Assembly (NCBI GenBank): GCA_024224155.1
Contig: JAAENP010000505.1
Span: forward strand, 1 to 33,467
Length of the DNA: 33,467 nucleotides
Direction: 5' to 3'
Source of the DNA: a bacterium
GTDB lineage: Bacteria; Acidobacteriota; Thermoanaerobaculia; Multivoradales; JAHEKO01
Part shown: one piece after another, positions 22,577 to 30,790 of the stretch
Position numbering within the stretch: position 1 is the first letter of the stretch
Layout of the letters: the number at the start of each line of letters is the position of its first letter
Notes under the pieces: generated by a model
Databases searched by the model: none
What the model was told of the DNA's origin: nothing
What the model saw: only the letters and a program-made list of their open reading frames with translations
Made by a program: the position numbers and the translations under genes

Positions 22577-24403
22577 ATGATCGAGCGCTTGATCTGGCTC
22601 GTCCCACTCGCGGTGGCGGCCTTCGGGGCATGGCGCCCGAAGGCCGGACTAGTTGCCTTGACCGCGGCCCTGCCCCTTTTTGGCTCGCCGCCGGGTGGAC
22701 CCTACCTCGGGGCATTGGACGCCGCGGCACTCGCCGCGATCGTAACCGCCTGGCGCGCAGGACGAGCGCGACCGTCGCCGCTGACCTGGCCGGCCATCGC
22801 CTTCGTCGCCGTCAGCCTGCTGAGCCTGATTCCATCACCGTACCTACCGCCATCTTGGCACCCCTCGATACTGCTGGGCGTCCTTCGGGCTCTTCCCGGC
22901 GTCGAGAGCTCGAACGCACTCTACACCTGGCGAGCGGCGGTGAATCTCGTCATCGGCCTGGGTCTTTTCTTTGCCGTTCGGAGGGCGTTTCGGGCGTCCT
23001 CGATCCGACCGCTCGCCTGGAGCCTGCTGGGCGGGCTGACGCTGCTTTCTCTTCTCGGTTTCGCCTCCCAGGCCGGTGCGGTCGACCTCGGCGGATACCG
23101 GCGCTTTGTCACCGATGAGACCGGCAGCAGGAGGCTCCATTCGCTCTTCTTTCTCGCGGGCTGGCTCGCCGAGTACATCGTGATCGCAGCCCCGTTGGCT
23201 CTGGCCGCCCTGTCTCGTATGAACGCCGATCTGCGGCTCCGACTGGGCGGCGTCTTTCTCGCCATCATGGCCGCGTCTCTCGTGCTCTGCCAGCAACGCG
23301 GCGCCTGGATCGCGGCATTCGCACAGGTCGTTTTCGCCATCGCCATCGTGGTACCCAGGCTTGGCGATCGCCGATTGCAGATGCGGAGAGTGGCGCTGGT
23401 CGGGGCCGCCAGTCTCCTGATTGCGGGCACAGTGGTCGTTGCAACCAGTGATTCACTCGAAGGCCTGCGCGGGAGAGCCGGCTCGCTGCGATCCGGATTC
23501 TCGGCCCGGTTGCCGCTCTGGTCCGCGGCGCTCGAGATGGTCGAGCAACGGCCGCTTTTGGGCTGGGGGGTGGGCTCCTATGCACCCGCCTTCGACAATC
23601 TCCACCCACCCGGCTCACCGGGCGCGCGGCGGAATCGAGGATCGGCGCACAGTCTCTACCTCGGCGTCGCCGCGGAAAGCGGCCTTCTCGGGCTCGGCGG
23701 CCTCGCGCTGCTGGCCCTGAGTGCGGCGCTCTGCCTGGCCCGGCCCGGCCCGGGCAGCCGAGGCTTCGCCGTGGCCCTGGCGGCGAGCCTCGTCGGCGTC
23801 ACTGTATACGGCCTCGTGCAGCACCTGTTCTATCTCCAGAACATCGCCTATCTCCTCTGGCTGCTCCTTGGCTGCGTCGCTCTGGTGACGGAGAGGAGCG
23901 AAAACGGAACGGTCGAGCGTCTCGCCCGAGGGCTGATCATCCTGGCAATCGTCCTGGTGCCTCTCCGGCTGGTCTTCACCGAGGCTCCCAGGTACCGGGG
24001 CAACCGTAGCTTCGGCTGGCACGCCCGGGAGGGCAGCCCGTCCAATACCTTCCGATGGACCGCCGACCGAGCGCTTTACGGACTGCGCTGGAAGGGAAGC
24101 ACCCTGGTCTTGAGCCTCGCCAACGGTCACCCACTGGGAGCACGCCGGCCCGTGTCGGTGACCATTAGCGCCGACTCGAAGACGGTCGCGGAGCTGACCG
24201 TGGCCGGAGAATGGGAAGAGCACCGCCTCGAGTTGGGGCAGCCGCAGGCCGAGTGGCTGGTTCTGGCGCTCGAGGCCGAGCCGGCCTTCCGGCCCTTCAG
24301 CGACTATCGCCGCTACCCGGAGCTGGCTCCCTCCCGAGACATTCGGCTGCTGGGAGTGGCAGTCAGGGACCTCCATTGGGACGCCTCAACGACCGAAAAT
24401 TGA
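22577..24403 (+). CDS. O-antigen ligase/Wzy family membrane protein with C-terminal soluble module
   Basis: Polytopic protein, 608 residues, starting 4 nt after the WecA-type gene. The ligase/polymerase signature includes CQQRGAWIAAF (238-248), PLWSAALEMV, PLLGWGVGSY (326-335) and SAHSLYLGVAAESGLLG (356-372), with H358 and the preceding large periplasmic loop. About twelve membrane helices run to residue 467. Residues 473-608 form a non-membrane tail with alternating hydrophobic strands (FGWHAREG, TFRWT, PVSVTISAD, WEEHRLELG, LVLALEAEPAF, DIRLLGVAV). I recall comparable strand-rich tails on other membrane glycan enzymes but cannot name the family. Whether it polymerises or ligates cannot be decided by sequence. 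Confidence 0.87.
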   Translation: MIERLIWLVPLAVAAFGAWRPKAGLVALTAALPLFGSPPGGPYLGALDAAALAAIVTAWRAGRARPSPLTWPAIAFVAVSLLSLIPSPYLPPSWHPSILLGVLRALPGVESSNALYTWRAAVNLVIGLGLFFAVRRAFRASSIRPLAWSLLGGLTLLSLLGFASQAGAVDLGGYRRFVTDETGSRRLHSLFFLAGWLAEYIVIAAPLALAALSRMNADLRLRLGGVFLAIMAASLVLCQQRGAWIAAFAQVVFAIAIVVPRLGDRRLQMRRVALVGAASLLIAGTVVVATSDSLEGLRGRAGSLRSGFSARLPLWSAALEMVEQRPLLGWGVGSYAPAFDNLHPPGSPGARRNRGSAHSLYLGVAAESGLLGLGGLALLALSAALCLARPGPGSRGFAVALAASLVGVTVYGLVQHLFYLQNIAYLLWLLLGCVALVTERSENGTVERLARGLIILAIVLVPLRLVFTEAPRYRGNRSFGWHAREGSPSNTFRWTADRALYGLRWKGSTLVLSLANGHPLGARRPVSVTISADSKTVAELTVAGEWEEHRLELGQPQAEWLVLALEAEPAFRPFSDYRRYPELAPSRDIRLLGVAVRDLHWDASTTEN

Positions 24404-24491
24404 ATCCCCAGAGGCACTTGAGTAAGCTCCCAGGCGACATGACGAGCGGGAGCGTGATGGCTGCAGAATCGGACGAACGGGTCGCAGGTAC

Positions 24492-25838
24492 GTGATGCGC
24501 CCGTCGACGGGAGCGCCACTGGGCCGCCCGGGTCGATTGCTGTGCTTGGCCTTCGTCACGGCGGTGGGCATCCCCCTGTTCATCCTTCCGGCTCATCAAA
24601 CGACCAACCTGACCAAAATCTTCGACCCCTCGGCGGCGGCCAGCGTCGACCCTCAGCCCCTGGAGATCCACTGGATCGTGCTTATGGCGGGCCTGGTCGC
24701 GGCCTATCTTGCCGGTCGCCCGCTCTTTCGTGGCCGCTTCCCCCTACCACCGGGGGCGAGGCTCGTCGGCGGCCTCGGCCTGGCCTTCTTCATCGCACTG
24801 ATTGCCGGCCTCATCGTGAGTCCACGTCCTCTCAGTGTCGTCTACTTCGTCCAGACCTGCATTCCGCTCGTGGGCTTTCTGGTCGGCTCCTACCTCGTCG
24901 ATTCCGTATCCAGCGTTCGGAAAATCGCGTTACTCCTGGTGACCGTAACCACGATTTCGATCACGCTGATTCTGATCCTGGCCGTCCACTACGGCGCTCT
25001 CTCGTCGGGCTGGGACTCCCTGCGCAGCCTCGCCAAGGCGATTCCCCAGCTCAGAGGCCACTTTCCCTATATCGTCGCTGCGTCGTTGTCGATGGCGCTC
25101 GGAACGTTCGAGCTGGTACGCGGCAGGTGGAACAAGGGCCTCCTTCTCATGGCCATTTTGATTCACCTCCTCTTCTACTCGCTGACCTGGTCGCGAACGG
25201 CGGTGCTCATGCTCGGGGTAGTCGCGATCACACCCGTGCTTCTCGTCCTACGCTCTACCTCGCGGCGCGCTCTGATCGCGAGAGTGGTCGTCGCGGGGGC
25301 TTTGCTGGCCGGGGGGGTGGTCCTGCTGTCGCAGTACAGTGCGCTTGCCAAGCGATGGCAGCTCCGCGGCTTCGGCAGCACGGACTCCCGCAGGGTCGAG
25401 TACGCCGTCACTTCCGTCAAGAAGATCGCTGGCAACCCTCTCTTCGGAAGGATGTTCCTTGCGGACTGGGAACAGAACCCGCTGGAAGACGAGCCGCTTC
25501 GGGTACCGAGGATCTACAAGGCCCACAACCAGTATCTCGACTACGGCGTCAGGGCGGGCCTGCCGGCGATGATCCTGCTCGGTTGGATTATTCTCCGGGT
25601 CGGCCGCGACCTGCGCCTGATCCTGAAGAGCTCAGCTACGGTACCCGAGATGCGACCGTTGGCTGTTGGTGTGACCGGGGCGCTGCTCGCAGCGGCGTTC
25701 GGCGGCCTGTTTCAGCTCATCTTGGTGCAGGCACAGACCGGCTCTCTGGCGTGGCTCCTGGTCGGGGTTACTTTCAGTCTGGCCGATGTGGTGCGATCGA
25801 GCGGCTCTGAGTCGATCGCGATCGATCATGGCGCCTAG
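24492..25838 (+). CDS. O-antigen ligase/Wzy family membrane protein (second)
   Basis: 448 residues from GTG 24492; ATG 24495 is an equally good start and the frames agree. Around eleven hydrophobic segments are visible. LTWSRTAVLML and the later KAHNQYLDYGVRAGLPAMILLGW segment correspond to the Wzy_C/ligase helix and the His-containing region after the big periplasmic loop. There is no soluble C-terminal domain, in contrast to the protein before it. 88 nt separate it from the first ligase-type gene and 87 nt from the flippase gene. Candidate role: polymerisation of lipid-linked repeats in the periplasm. Confidence 0.85.
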   Translation: MMRPSTGAPLGRPGRLLCLAFVTAVGIPLFILPAHQTTNLTKIFDPSAAASVDPQPLEIHWIVLMAGLVAAYLAGRPLFRGRFPLPPGARLVGGLGLAFFIALIAGLIVSPRPLSVVYFVQTCIPLVGFLVGSYLVDSVSSVRKIALLLVTVTTISITLILILAVHYGALSSGWDSLRSLAKAIPQLRGHFPYIVAASLSMALGTFELVRGRWNKGLLLMAILIHLLFYSLTWSRTAVLMLGVVAITPVLLVLRSTSRRALIARVVVAGALLAGGVVLLSQYSALAKRWQLRGFGSTDSRRVEYAVTSVKKIAGNPLFGRMFLADWEQNPLEDEPLRVPRIYKAHNQYLDYGVRAGLPAMILLGWIILRVGRDLRLILKSSATVPEMRPLAVGVTGALLAAAFGGLFQLILVQAQTGSLAWLLVGVTFSLADVVRSSGSESIAIDHGA

Positions 25839-25925
25839 CCTCACCCACCTACCCGTCGCCGCTCCGGTTCCCGGCACGCGACTATCTTCACGCCCAGGCT
25901 CCTCCCGGGCGGAGCGCTGAAGGTC

Positions 25926-27164
25926 GTGCTGAAGTCTTTCTCTTGGGTAGTTGTGGCTACTCTGTCCCGCCAGGTTGCCTTCCTGGTCGTGAATGCACTG
26001 CTGTTCGAGCGCCTCTCGCGGTCCATGTTCGGCGCCGTTTCCCTCGCATTCGGCTACATGCTGGTCTTTGTGGGTCTGGGAGATTTCGGCATCCGGCAGA
26101 TCGGCTGGCGGGAGATCGCCCGCCACCCGGAGCAAGCGCGGGCGCTGACCGGCCCTCTGGTGGGCGCCAAGATCAGGACAATCACCATCTCTATAGCCCT
26201 CTGGGTCTTGCTCATGCCCCTCCTGTGGGAGGCCGGGGCGCCCCAGGCGATCTACCTGCTGTTCGGACTCGGCATCGCCTTCAACGCTTCGACTTTCGAC
26301 TTTCCGCTGTATGGTCTGCATCGAATCGACCTGGTCGCCAAGTACTCTCTGATCGCGTTCGCGGCGTATCTTCTGGGCTGCGCGGTGCTGGTGACGAGCG
26401 ATGACCGAAGCTGGCTGGTGCCGGCCCTCTTCGTCGCCGCCATGTGTCTGCTTTTCCTGCTGCAAGTCCGCTGGTTCCGCACGAACCTGGGCACCTTGTC
26501 ACCAAGGCTCGGCAGAGCCGATTTCTTCCGGATCCTGCGCGATTCCTGGCCCCTGGGTATGGGCGAGACGCTGAATCGGCTGGCGGCCAACTACCCGCTG
26601 ATCCTGCTGGGCCTGGCGGTCGGCCGGGAAGGAGTCGGAAACTACCGGATCGCCGAGCTTCTCTACTCCTTCCTCGCCCAGTTCGGGCACCTTTTCGCCT
26701 CGGCGGGCTTCAGTCACGTGTCCCACACGTTCAAGCATGAGCGCTCCCGGCTGCGCTCGGTCCTGGTCAAGATGATCGGATTGCTACTCGGCGCGGCGCT
26801 GATTGCTGGGCTGCTGTTCTTTGCCCTTGGGCCTCGCGCCCTTACCGTAGTCTTCGACGAGACCGCCGGAGAGACTCTGTCCGTGATCAGAGTCCTCGGA
26901 ATCGCCCTGATCTTCGCCGCACCAACGCGCTTCCTCAAGGTGCTGCTGGCAGGCATCGACAGACAAGGCGCTCTGCTCCTTGCCAATGCGATCACCGTCG
27001 CCGTCGGCGCCGCCGTGGGATGGCTGGCGATCGGACGCTACGGAATCGTAGGCATGGCGATCGGGCTCCTCGCAGCCGAGCTGGTGACGCTCTTCGTCCT
27101 CGCCTTCGTTTACTGGCAGAGCCTTGGCGCGCGTTCCACGCAGGCGGCCGAACCTGTATCCTAG
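25926..27164 (+). CDS. Wzx-type oligosaccharide flippase (MOP/MATE superfamily)
   Basis: Membrane exporter moving undecaprenyl-diphosphate-linked repeat units from the cytoplasmic to the periplasmic leaflet. 412 residues, GTG start at 25926 with GGAG about 11 nt upstream. Around twelve hydrophobic segments; the N-terminus SFSWVVVATLSRQVAFLVVNALLFERL and the GYMLVFVGLGDFGIRQI segment match the first helices of the polysaccharide_synt family, in which a conserved Arg/Gly-rich second-helix region recurs. A second half with DSWPLGMGETLNRLAANYP and VSHTFKHER shows the pseudo-repeat. It lies between the second and third ligase/Wzy-type genes, consistent with Wzx/Wzy-dependent assembly. Confidence 0.9.
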   Translation: MLKSFSWVVVATLSRQVAFLVVNALLFERLSRSMFGAVSLAFGYMLVFVGLGDFGIRQIGWREIARHPEQARALTGPLVGAKIRTITISIALWVLLMPLLWEAGAPQAIYLLFGLGIAFNASTFDFPLYGLHRIDLVAKYSLIAFAAYLLGCAVLVTSDDRSWLVPALFVAAMCLLFLLQVRWFRTNLGTLSPRLGRADFFRILRDSWPLGMGETLNRLAANYPLILLGLAVGREGVGNYRIAELLYSFLAQFGHLFASAGFSHVSHTFKHERSRLRSVLVKMIGLLLGAALIAGLLFFALGPRALTVVFDETAGETLSVIRVLGIALIFAAPTRFLKVLLAGIDRQGALLLANAITVAVGAAVGWLAIGRYGIVGMAIGLLAAELVTLFVLAFVYWQSLGARSTQAAEPVS

Positions 27165-27209
27165 GCACAATCGGGATGAGCTAGGAGTCGAGAGGGTACA
27201 GGTGCACGC

Positions 27210-28517
27210 ATGAGCGTAGCCGGTCTGCGACGCGCGCTGGGGGAGCCGGCTCCGCTGAAGATCCTGGCGATCACCAATTCGGCGGCGGCAGCTCTTCTCA
27301 TTACCCCCTACGCCTCCTATCCGGGACGCCGCCTGCAGTTGGCGGTATTCTCCCTGGCCCTCCTGGGCGCGGCCCTCGCAACGTTGAGGCTGTTCGCCCG
27401 CAAGCGCGGAATCGCCACATTCCGCCTTGTGCAAGGTCGGGGTTGGGTGGCGGACGTCGCCATGCTGCTGCTGGGCTTCATCGCCGTGCTGGCCCTGATC
27501 AACGGACTGCTGCGAGGCCATGAACTGCACCTGGTTCTCGGAGACAGCGGCAAGCTGCTGTTGACTGTTCTTCTCTACACGCTCGCGCGCAACGCGCTTT
27601 CGAGTACGGACGATGTCCTCCGGCTGACGCTTCTCTTGATCGTCTTGCTTTCCTTCCAGCAGCTGCGGGACGCATTCGCCGCCGGTGATCTCTTTCTCGG
27701 CCGAAGCTCGGTCTTGAGGCTGTCCTCACTTTTCTGGTGCCAGAACTTGGCGGCCTTTACGGGACTCTTCCTGCTGGCACTGAAAGCTCGCGGAGTTCGT
27801 TTGGCGGGGCTCTCACTCGCGATCGGCGCCGTCGTGCTCACCGGCGCCGCATCAGCGTATCGAGCTTACGTCCTGCTGATCGCGTTCGTGGCCGCGGTGC
27901 CTTTGGTCTTGGACCGTCGCCAAACCTGGCGAGGCTACCTCCGACTCGGCGGCATCGCCACCGCCGCTCTGATCGGCCTTGCCATCCTCCTAGCGGCCTT
28001 GGGTGTCGACCCGAGCGTACTCGCCAAGCCGGCCAAGACGACGATCGCCAGATTCGAGGCCACCTTCAAGCCCCCGCCCCCGGGCCCGAGGCTCGTTTCC
28101 AAGCAGCGCGAAGCCGAGCTGGCGGCGGTCGTCGAAGCGATGCGCGGTGACAATCTCGGATTCGTGGTCGGGAAGGGATCCGGCGCAACCTTCCAACTGA
28201 GTGCCGAGACCAACCCGGACGCCGTGCATCGACACGCCAAGGATTCCTATCGCGCCCACCACCTCCACAACTCGATGGTCTCGTTCTTCTTTCGCTATGG
28301 CTTGCTCGGGCTGGCCGTCTTCACCGCGCTGTCGGTATGGGGGTTCTACGCCGCGGCACGCTACCTGTTGTCAAGCCGCCAGCCCGTGCTCTGGTGGGCT
28401 CCGCTAGTCACCATCAGCTATCTGTTGGCGTCCCAGTTCTTCCTCCTGATTCCCGGGGACTTCGTGTTCGCGACGGCCTTCGCGATCATCGCCCGTCGTC
28501 CGGAACCCCTTGACTGA
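27210..28517 (+). CDS. O-antigen ligase/Wzy family membrane protein (third)
   Basis: 435 residues, ATG start, 45 nt after the flippase gene. About eleven membrane helices, with one large hydrophilic loop at roughly 275-355 (KPPPPGPRL, AELAAVVEAMRGD, GKGSGATFQL). It ends in a His-rich turn HHLHNSMVSFFFRYGLLG that corresponds to the HN.yl...ae.GllG motif of the Wzy_C/ligase family. GAASAYRAYVLLIAF is the conserved Arg-containing helix. It differs from the other two ligase/Wzy-type proteins. Its last 32 bases overlap the end of the convergent Wzz-like gene. Polymerase versus ligase role is undetermined. Confidence 0.83.
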   Translation: MSVAGLRRALGEPAPLKILAITNSAAAALLITPYASYPGRRLQLAVFSLALLGAALATLRLFARKRGIATFRLVQGRGWVADVAMLLLGFIAVLALINGLLRGHELHLVLGDSGKLLLTVLLYTLARNALSSTDDVLRLTLLLIVLLSFQQLRDAFAAGDLFLGRSSVLRLSSLFWCQNLAAFTGLFLLALKARGVRLAGLSLAIGAVVLTGAASAYRAYVLLIAFVAAVPLVLDRRQTWRGYLRLGGIATAALIGLAILLAALGVDPSVLAKPAKTTIARFEATFKPPPPGPRLVSKQREAELAAVVEAMRGDNLGFVVGKGSGATFQLSAETNPDAVHRHAKDSYRAHHLHNSMVSFFFRYGLLGLAVFTALSVWGFYAAARYLLSSRQPVLWWAPLVTISYLLASQFFLLIPGDFVFATAFAIIARRPEPLD

Positions 28518-29868
28518 CGTCAGCCGGTCCTGGCCCTTTGGTCGACAGGCCCGAAGCCAGACTACCCGCGAGCGCCGAGAGCAGCCCCAGGCAAAGCCCT
28601 GCGGCCGCGGCTTCCGGAAGACGCCGAGAATCCGGGCGGCGCGCCGGCACGGCCCGCTGGTGGAGGATGATATCCCGAGCCTTCCGCCCAGCGGCGGCGC
28701 GCTCGGCTTCGAGTTTCTTGGTGGTGAGTCGGGCCACGAGCTCTGCTTGTGTCGACAGCTCGTCTTGAAGGGGCCCCAAACGGCCACGGCGCTCAGCACG
28801 TAGCAGCTCTCTCCGATCCCGTTGGGTACGGACCAGGGACCTGCGTTCGGACCGGCGCCACTCCAGCAAGTGGTCAAGGTCCGCACTGCGCGAGCGCTGC
28901 AGGGATTCGAGGTCCGCGATGAAGGCGATTCTCCAGTCCCGCAGCTCGGCTGGCTCGGTTGCCGCAAAGGCGAGGATCTTCCGCTCCACGGCGGAGACAT
29001 CGGCTATCGACTCACCCGATTGAAGCTGCAGAGCTTCCGCGGGGACCCCGTCGCCTGGCGAACCGGCTACGGCCAACTCCTGGGGCACCTGCGCCAAGTC
29101 GAGGCGCATGGCAAGCAGCTCCTGACGCAGCGTACCGGTCCACACCCAGGGCGCCGGCGCATTCCAGGCCTCGACATGAGCGTTGAAAAGCCGTTCGGTC
29201 TCGGTTCGATAGTCCGCCTGGAAATCCTCGCTCACTCTGTCGAACTGGCAAAGCAGCGCTCTCCACTGCTGGTCGAGAACCTCTAGCTGCATCTCGTAGT
29301 CCTGTGACAGTCTCGCTCGAGCGCCTTCGAGAGCTCTGAGGCTGCCCTCGGCCTCGGCGAGCTGTTCCTTCACGAGCTCGATCTCGGTCTCGAGTGCTCC
29401 GGTCACCAGCTCTCTTGTCTGCTCGACGGACACCGCGGCCCAGGTGTTCACCACGGCGGCGGCGGCAGCGGGCGATCGGGCCGAGCTCTTGAGCACTAGC
29501 CGCGGCTGCTCGGACATGAGGATTTCAACGGAGGCGTTCCGCCCCTTCTCAAGAGAATCGTCTGAGGCCAACACGCCACGCGCACGCAGGCGCTGTTGGG
29601 CTTCGCCGAGTACGGCCTGTGACCCGATCTGGTTGTTCAGCCAAAATGGGAGATGTCTCGGCGAGGAGGCCGAGGGTACGACAACCAACGTCGCGGAGGA
29701 CGTGTAGACGACCGGCGCCAGAACGAAGATCAGTCCACAGGCAGCCAACGCCCCACCCAGGCCGGCGCCGATGAGCCGCCAGGGACTCTCAACAAAGAGC
29801 CTTAGCAGGTCTCCGAGCTGTATCTCCCATGAGCGAGACGATCGTGGTGCCTTGTCCACTTCCAACAC
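28486..29868 (-). CDS. Wzz/chain-length-determinant-type protein (polysaccharide co-polymerase), no kinase domain
   Basis: 460 residues from GTG 29868. A cytoplasmic head (IQLGDLLRLFVESPWRL) leads to membrane helix 1 at about 31-52, then VYTSSATLVVVP at the start of the periplasmic domain, the standard Wzz N-terminus. A long charged, coil-prone segment (about 165-410, rich in Glu, Arg, Gln and Leu) follows, then membrane helix 2 at about 416-438 and a short tail. No Walker A/B or Tyr-rich tail, so it is not a BY-kinase fusion. The periplasmic part is longer than in ordinary Wzz proteins. It would set polymer length with a Wzy protein. The Pro-rich motif often seen before helix 2 is not obvious. 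Confidence 0.85.
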   Translation of the reverse strand: MLEVDKAPRSSRSWEIQLGDLLRLFVESPWRLIGAGLGGALAACGLIFVLAPVVYTSSATLVVVPSASSPRHLPFWLNNQIGSQAVLGEAQQRLRARGVLASDDSLEKGRNASVEILMSEQPRLVLKSSARSPAAAAAVVNTWAAVSVEQTRELVTGALETEIELVKEQLAEAEGSLRALEGARARLSQDYEMQLEVLDQQWRALLCQFDRVSEDFQADYRTETERLFNAHVEAWNAPAPWVWTGTLRQELLAMRLDLAQVPQELAVAGSPGDGVPAEALQLQSGESIADVSAVERKILAFAATEPAELRDWRIAFIADLESLQRSRSADLDHLLEWRRSERRSLVRTQRDRRELLRAERRGRLGPLQDELSTQAELVARLTTKKLEAERAAAGRKARDIILHQRAVPARRPDSRRLPEAAAAGLCLGLLSALAGSLASGLSTKGPGPADVSQGVPDDGR

Positions 29869-29978
29869 AAGGCCCGTGAAGCGATTTAACCTTTACGGGC
29901 GCCTGGCCCGGCTCATTGTCGAGGATGAGCCATCTTGGCAACTCTACACGAGGGAACCACAAGATCCACTCGAGACAA

Positions 29979-30021
29979 GAGCCCTCTGAAAACCAGCAGT
30001 GGGCTGGAGCTCAGAGGGCTC
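29979..30021. terminator. Large stem-loop between fibre gene and Wzz-like gene
   Basis: An 11-bp perfect stem GAGCCCTCTGA (29979-29989) with TCAGAGGGCTC (30011-30021), extended inside by CCAGC (29993-29997) with GCTGG (30003-30007). On the minus strand it is followed by TCTTGTCTC, a modest U-containing tract, so it probably ends transcription from the S74 fibre gene. On the plus strand it is followed by CGTCGTTTTC, so it could work both ways. The 211-base gap 29869-30079 contains no gene. Confidence 0.7.
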
Positions 30022-30040
30022 GTCGTTTTCTGATCGCCGA

Positions 30041-30058
30041 GATCCGGTCAGTCGGATC
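30041..30058. terminator. Second small hairpin downstream of the S74 fibre gene
   Basis: GATCCG (30041-30046) pairs with CGGATC (30053-30058) around a 6-nt loop. It is 21 nt beyond the stop of the S74 protein and 19 nt before the larger stem-loop on the minus strand. No U-tract follows; it may stabilise the 3' end. Confidence 0.35.
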
Positions 30059-30079
30059 AGCCCGGCGCCAAATCTCGGA

Positions 30080-30790
30080 CTACTGCATTTCCTGAACCAT
30101 ACGTTCAAGATCGGCCAAGCGTGCCTCGAGTGTTTCGATGACCTGGTCCTTCTCTTTGACGATCTCGTAGAGACCCTGGACCGCGGCCATCGCCACGCCG
30201 CTCGTGTCGAGGCTGGAAATCGTCTCCGGCGAAGACCCCAGCCCGAAGGTCGCGTGGAAGTCCTCAGCGAAGGGCCCGAAGTGACGCTCGGACGCGGCGT
30301 CGTGCTTGTAGCGCCACTCCTGGAGGGGCATTTCCGACAGACGGTCGAGAACCTCTCGAGAGTCGACGCTCTCGAAATCCGTCTTGATCGAGCGGCTCGA
30401 GCCCTCGGTGAGCATACCGCCGATGATCACGTCGCCGCCGGAGAATACCTCTATCTCCTTGGTGCCGCTGCCGACCTTACTGAAGATGAAGGTACCGCCG
30501 CCGGTCATCAGCCATTGGCCGCCGCCCGCGCTGGTGTCGGTCATGACGAAGCGGGGAAAGCCGTTGTTGACCAGGTTGAGCATGGTCCGGTTGGCCGTCG
30601 CGCCGTTGTTGTTGGTGACCTCGATACGGGATTTGTAGGCAACGGTCTCCTGGATGTCCAGTCCCCACGACGGATTGCTCTTGTTGACGCCCACGACGCC
30701 GTTCTTCACGAACAGAATCCCCTGCGCGTTAGCGGTGGCGGTGAAAACGAGAGCCATCAGGGCCAGGGCGAGGCAGAGTTTGCGAGTCAT
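30080..30790 (-). CDS. Secreted tail-fibre-type protein with peptidase S74 intramolecular chaperone domain
   Basis: 236 residues. A cleavable signal peptide (KLCLALALMALVFTATANA, cut near residue 22/23) sends it through Sec. After a short VVGVNKSNPSWGLDI module (a degenerate form of the VGxGTxSP repeat) and a strand-rich middle, residues 130-236 form an S74 domain: SSRSIK (131-136) at the autocleavage site, LQEWRYK, RHFGPFAEDFHATFGLG (169-185), TSGVAMAAVQGL, then a coil (EKDQVIETLEARLADLERMV). S74 domains in phage tail spikes trimerise the fibre, then cut themselves off. Here the ATG at 30790 has an ideal GGAGGG site. Likely an extracellular or outer-surface trimeric fibre; receptor and role unknown. 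There are no phage genes nearby. Confidence 0.88.
   Translation of the reverse strand: MTRKLCLALALMALVFTATANAQGILFVKNGVVGVNKSNPSWGLDIQETVAYKSRIEVTNNNGATANRTMLNLVNNGFPRFVMTDTSAGGGQWLMTGGGTFIFSKVGSGTKEIEVFSGGDVIIGGMLTEGSSRSIKTDFESVDSREVLDRLSEMPLQEWRYKHDAASERHFGPFAEDFHATFGLGSSPETISSLDTSGVAMAAVQGLYEIVKEKDQVIETLEARLADLERMVQEMQ

Noticed and set aside
24439-24495. 18-codon frame ending TGATG at the start of the second ligase-type gene
   Set aside because: It could be a leader peptide, but no attenuator hairpin, ribosome site or biased codon run supports it; such short frames are common by chance.
24542-25810. 422-codon open frame on the plus strand
   Set aside because: It lies inside the second ligase/Wzy-type gene, whose frame shows membrane helices and family motifs; this one shows neither.
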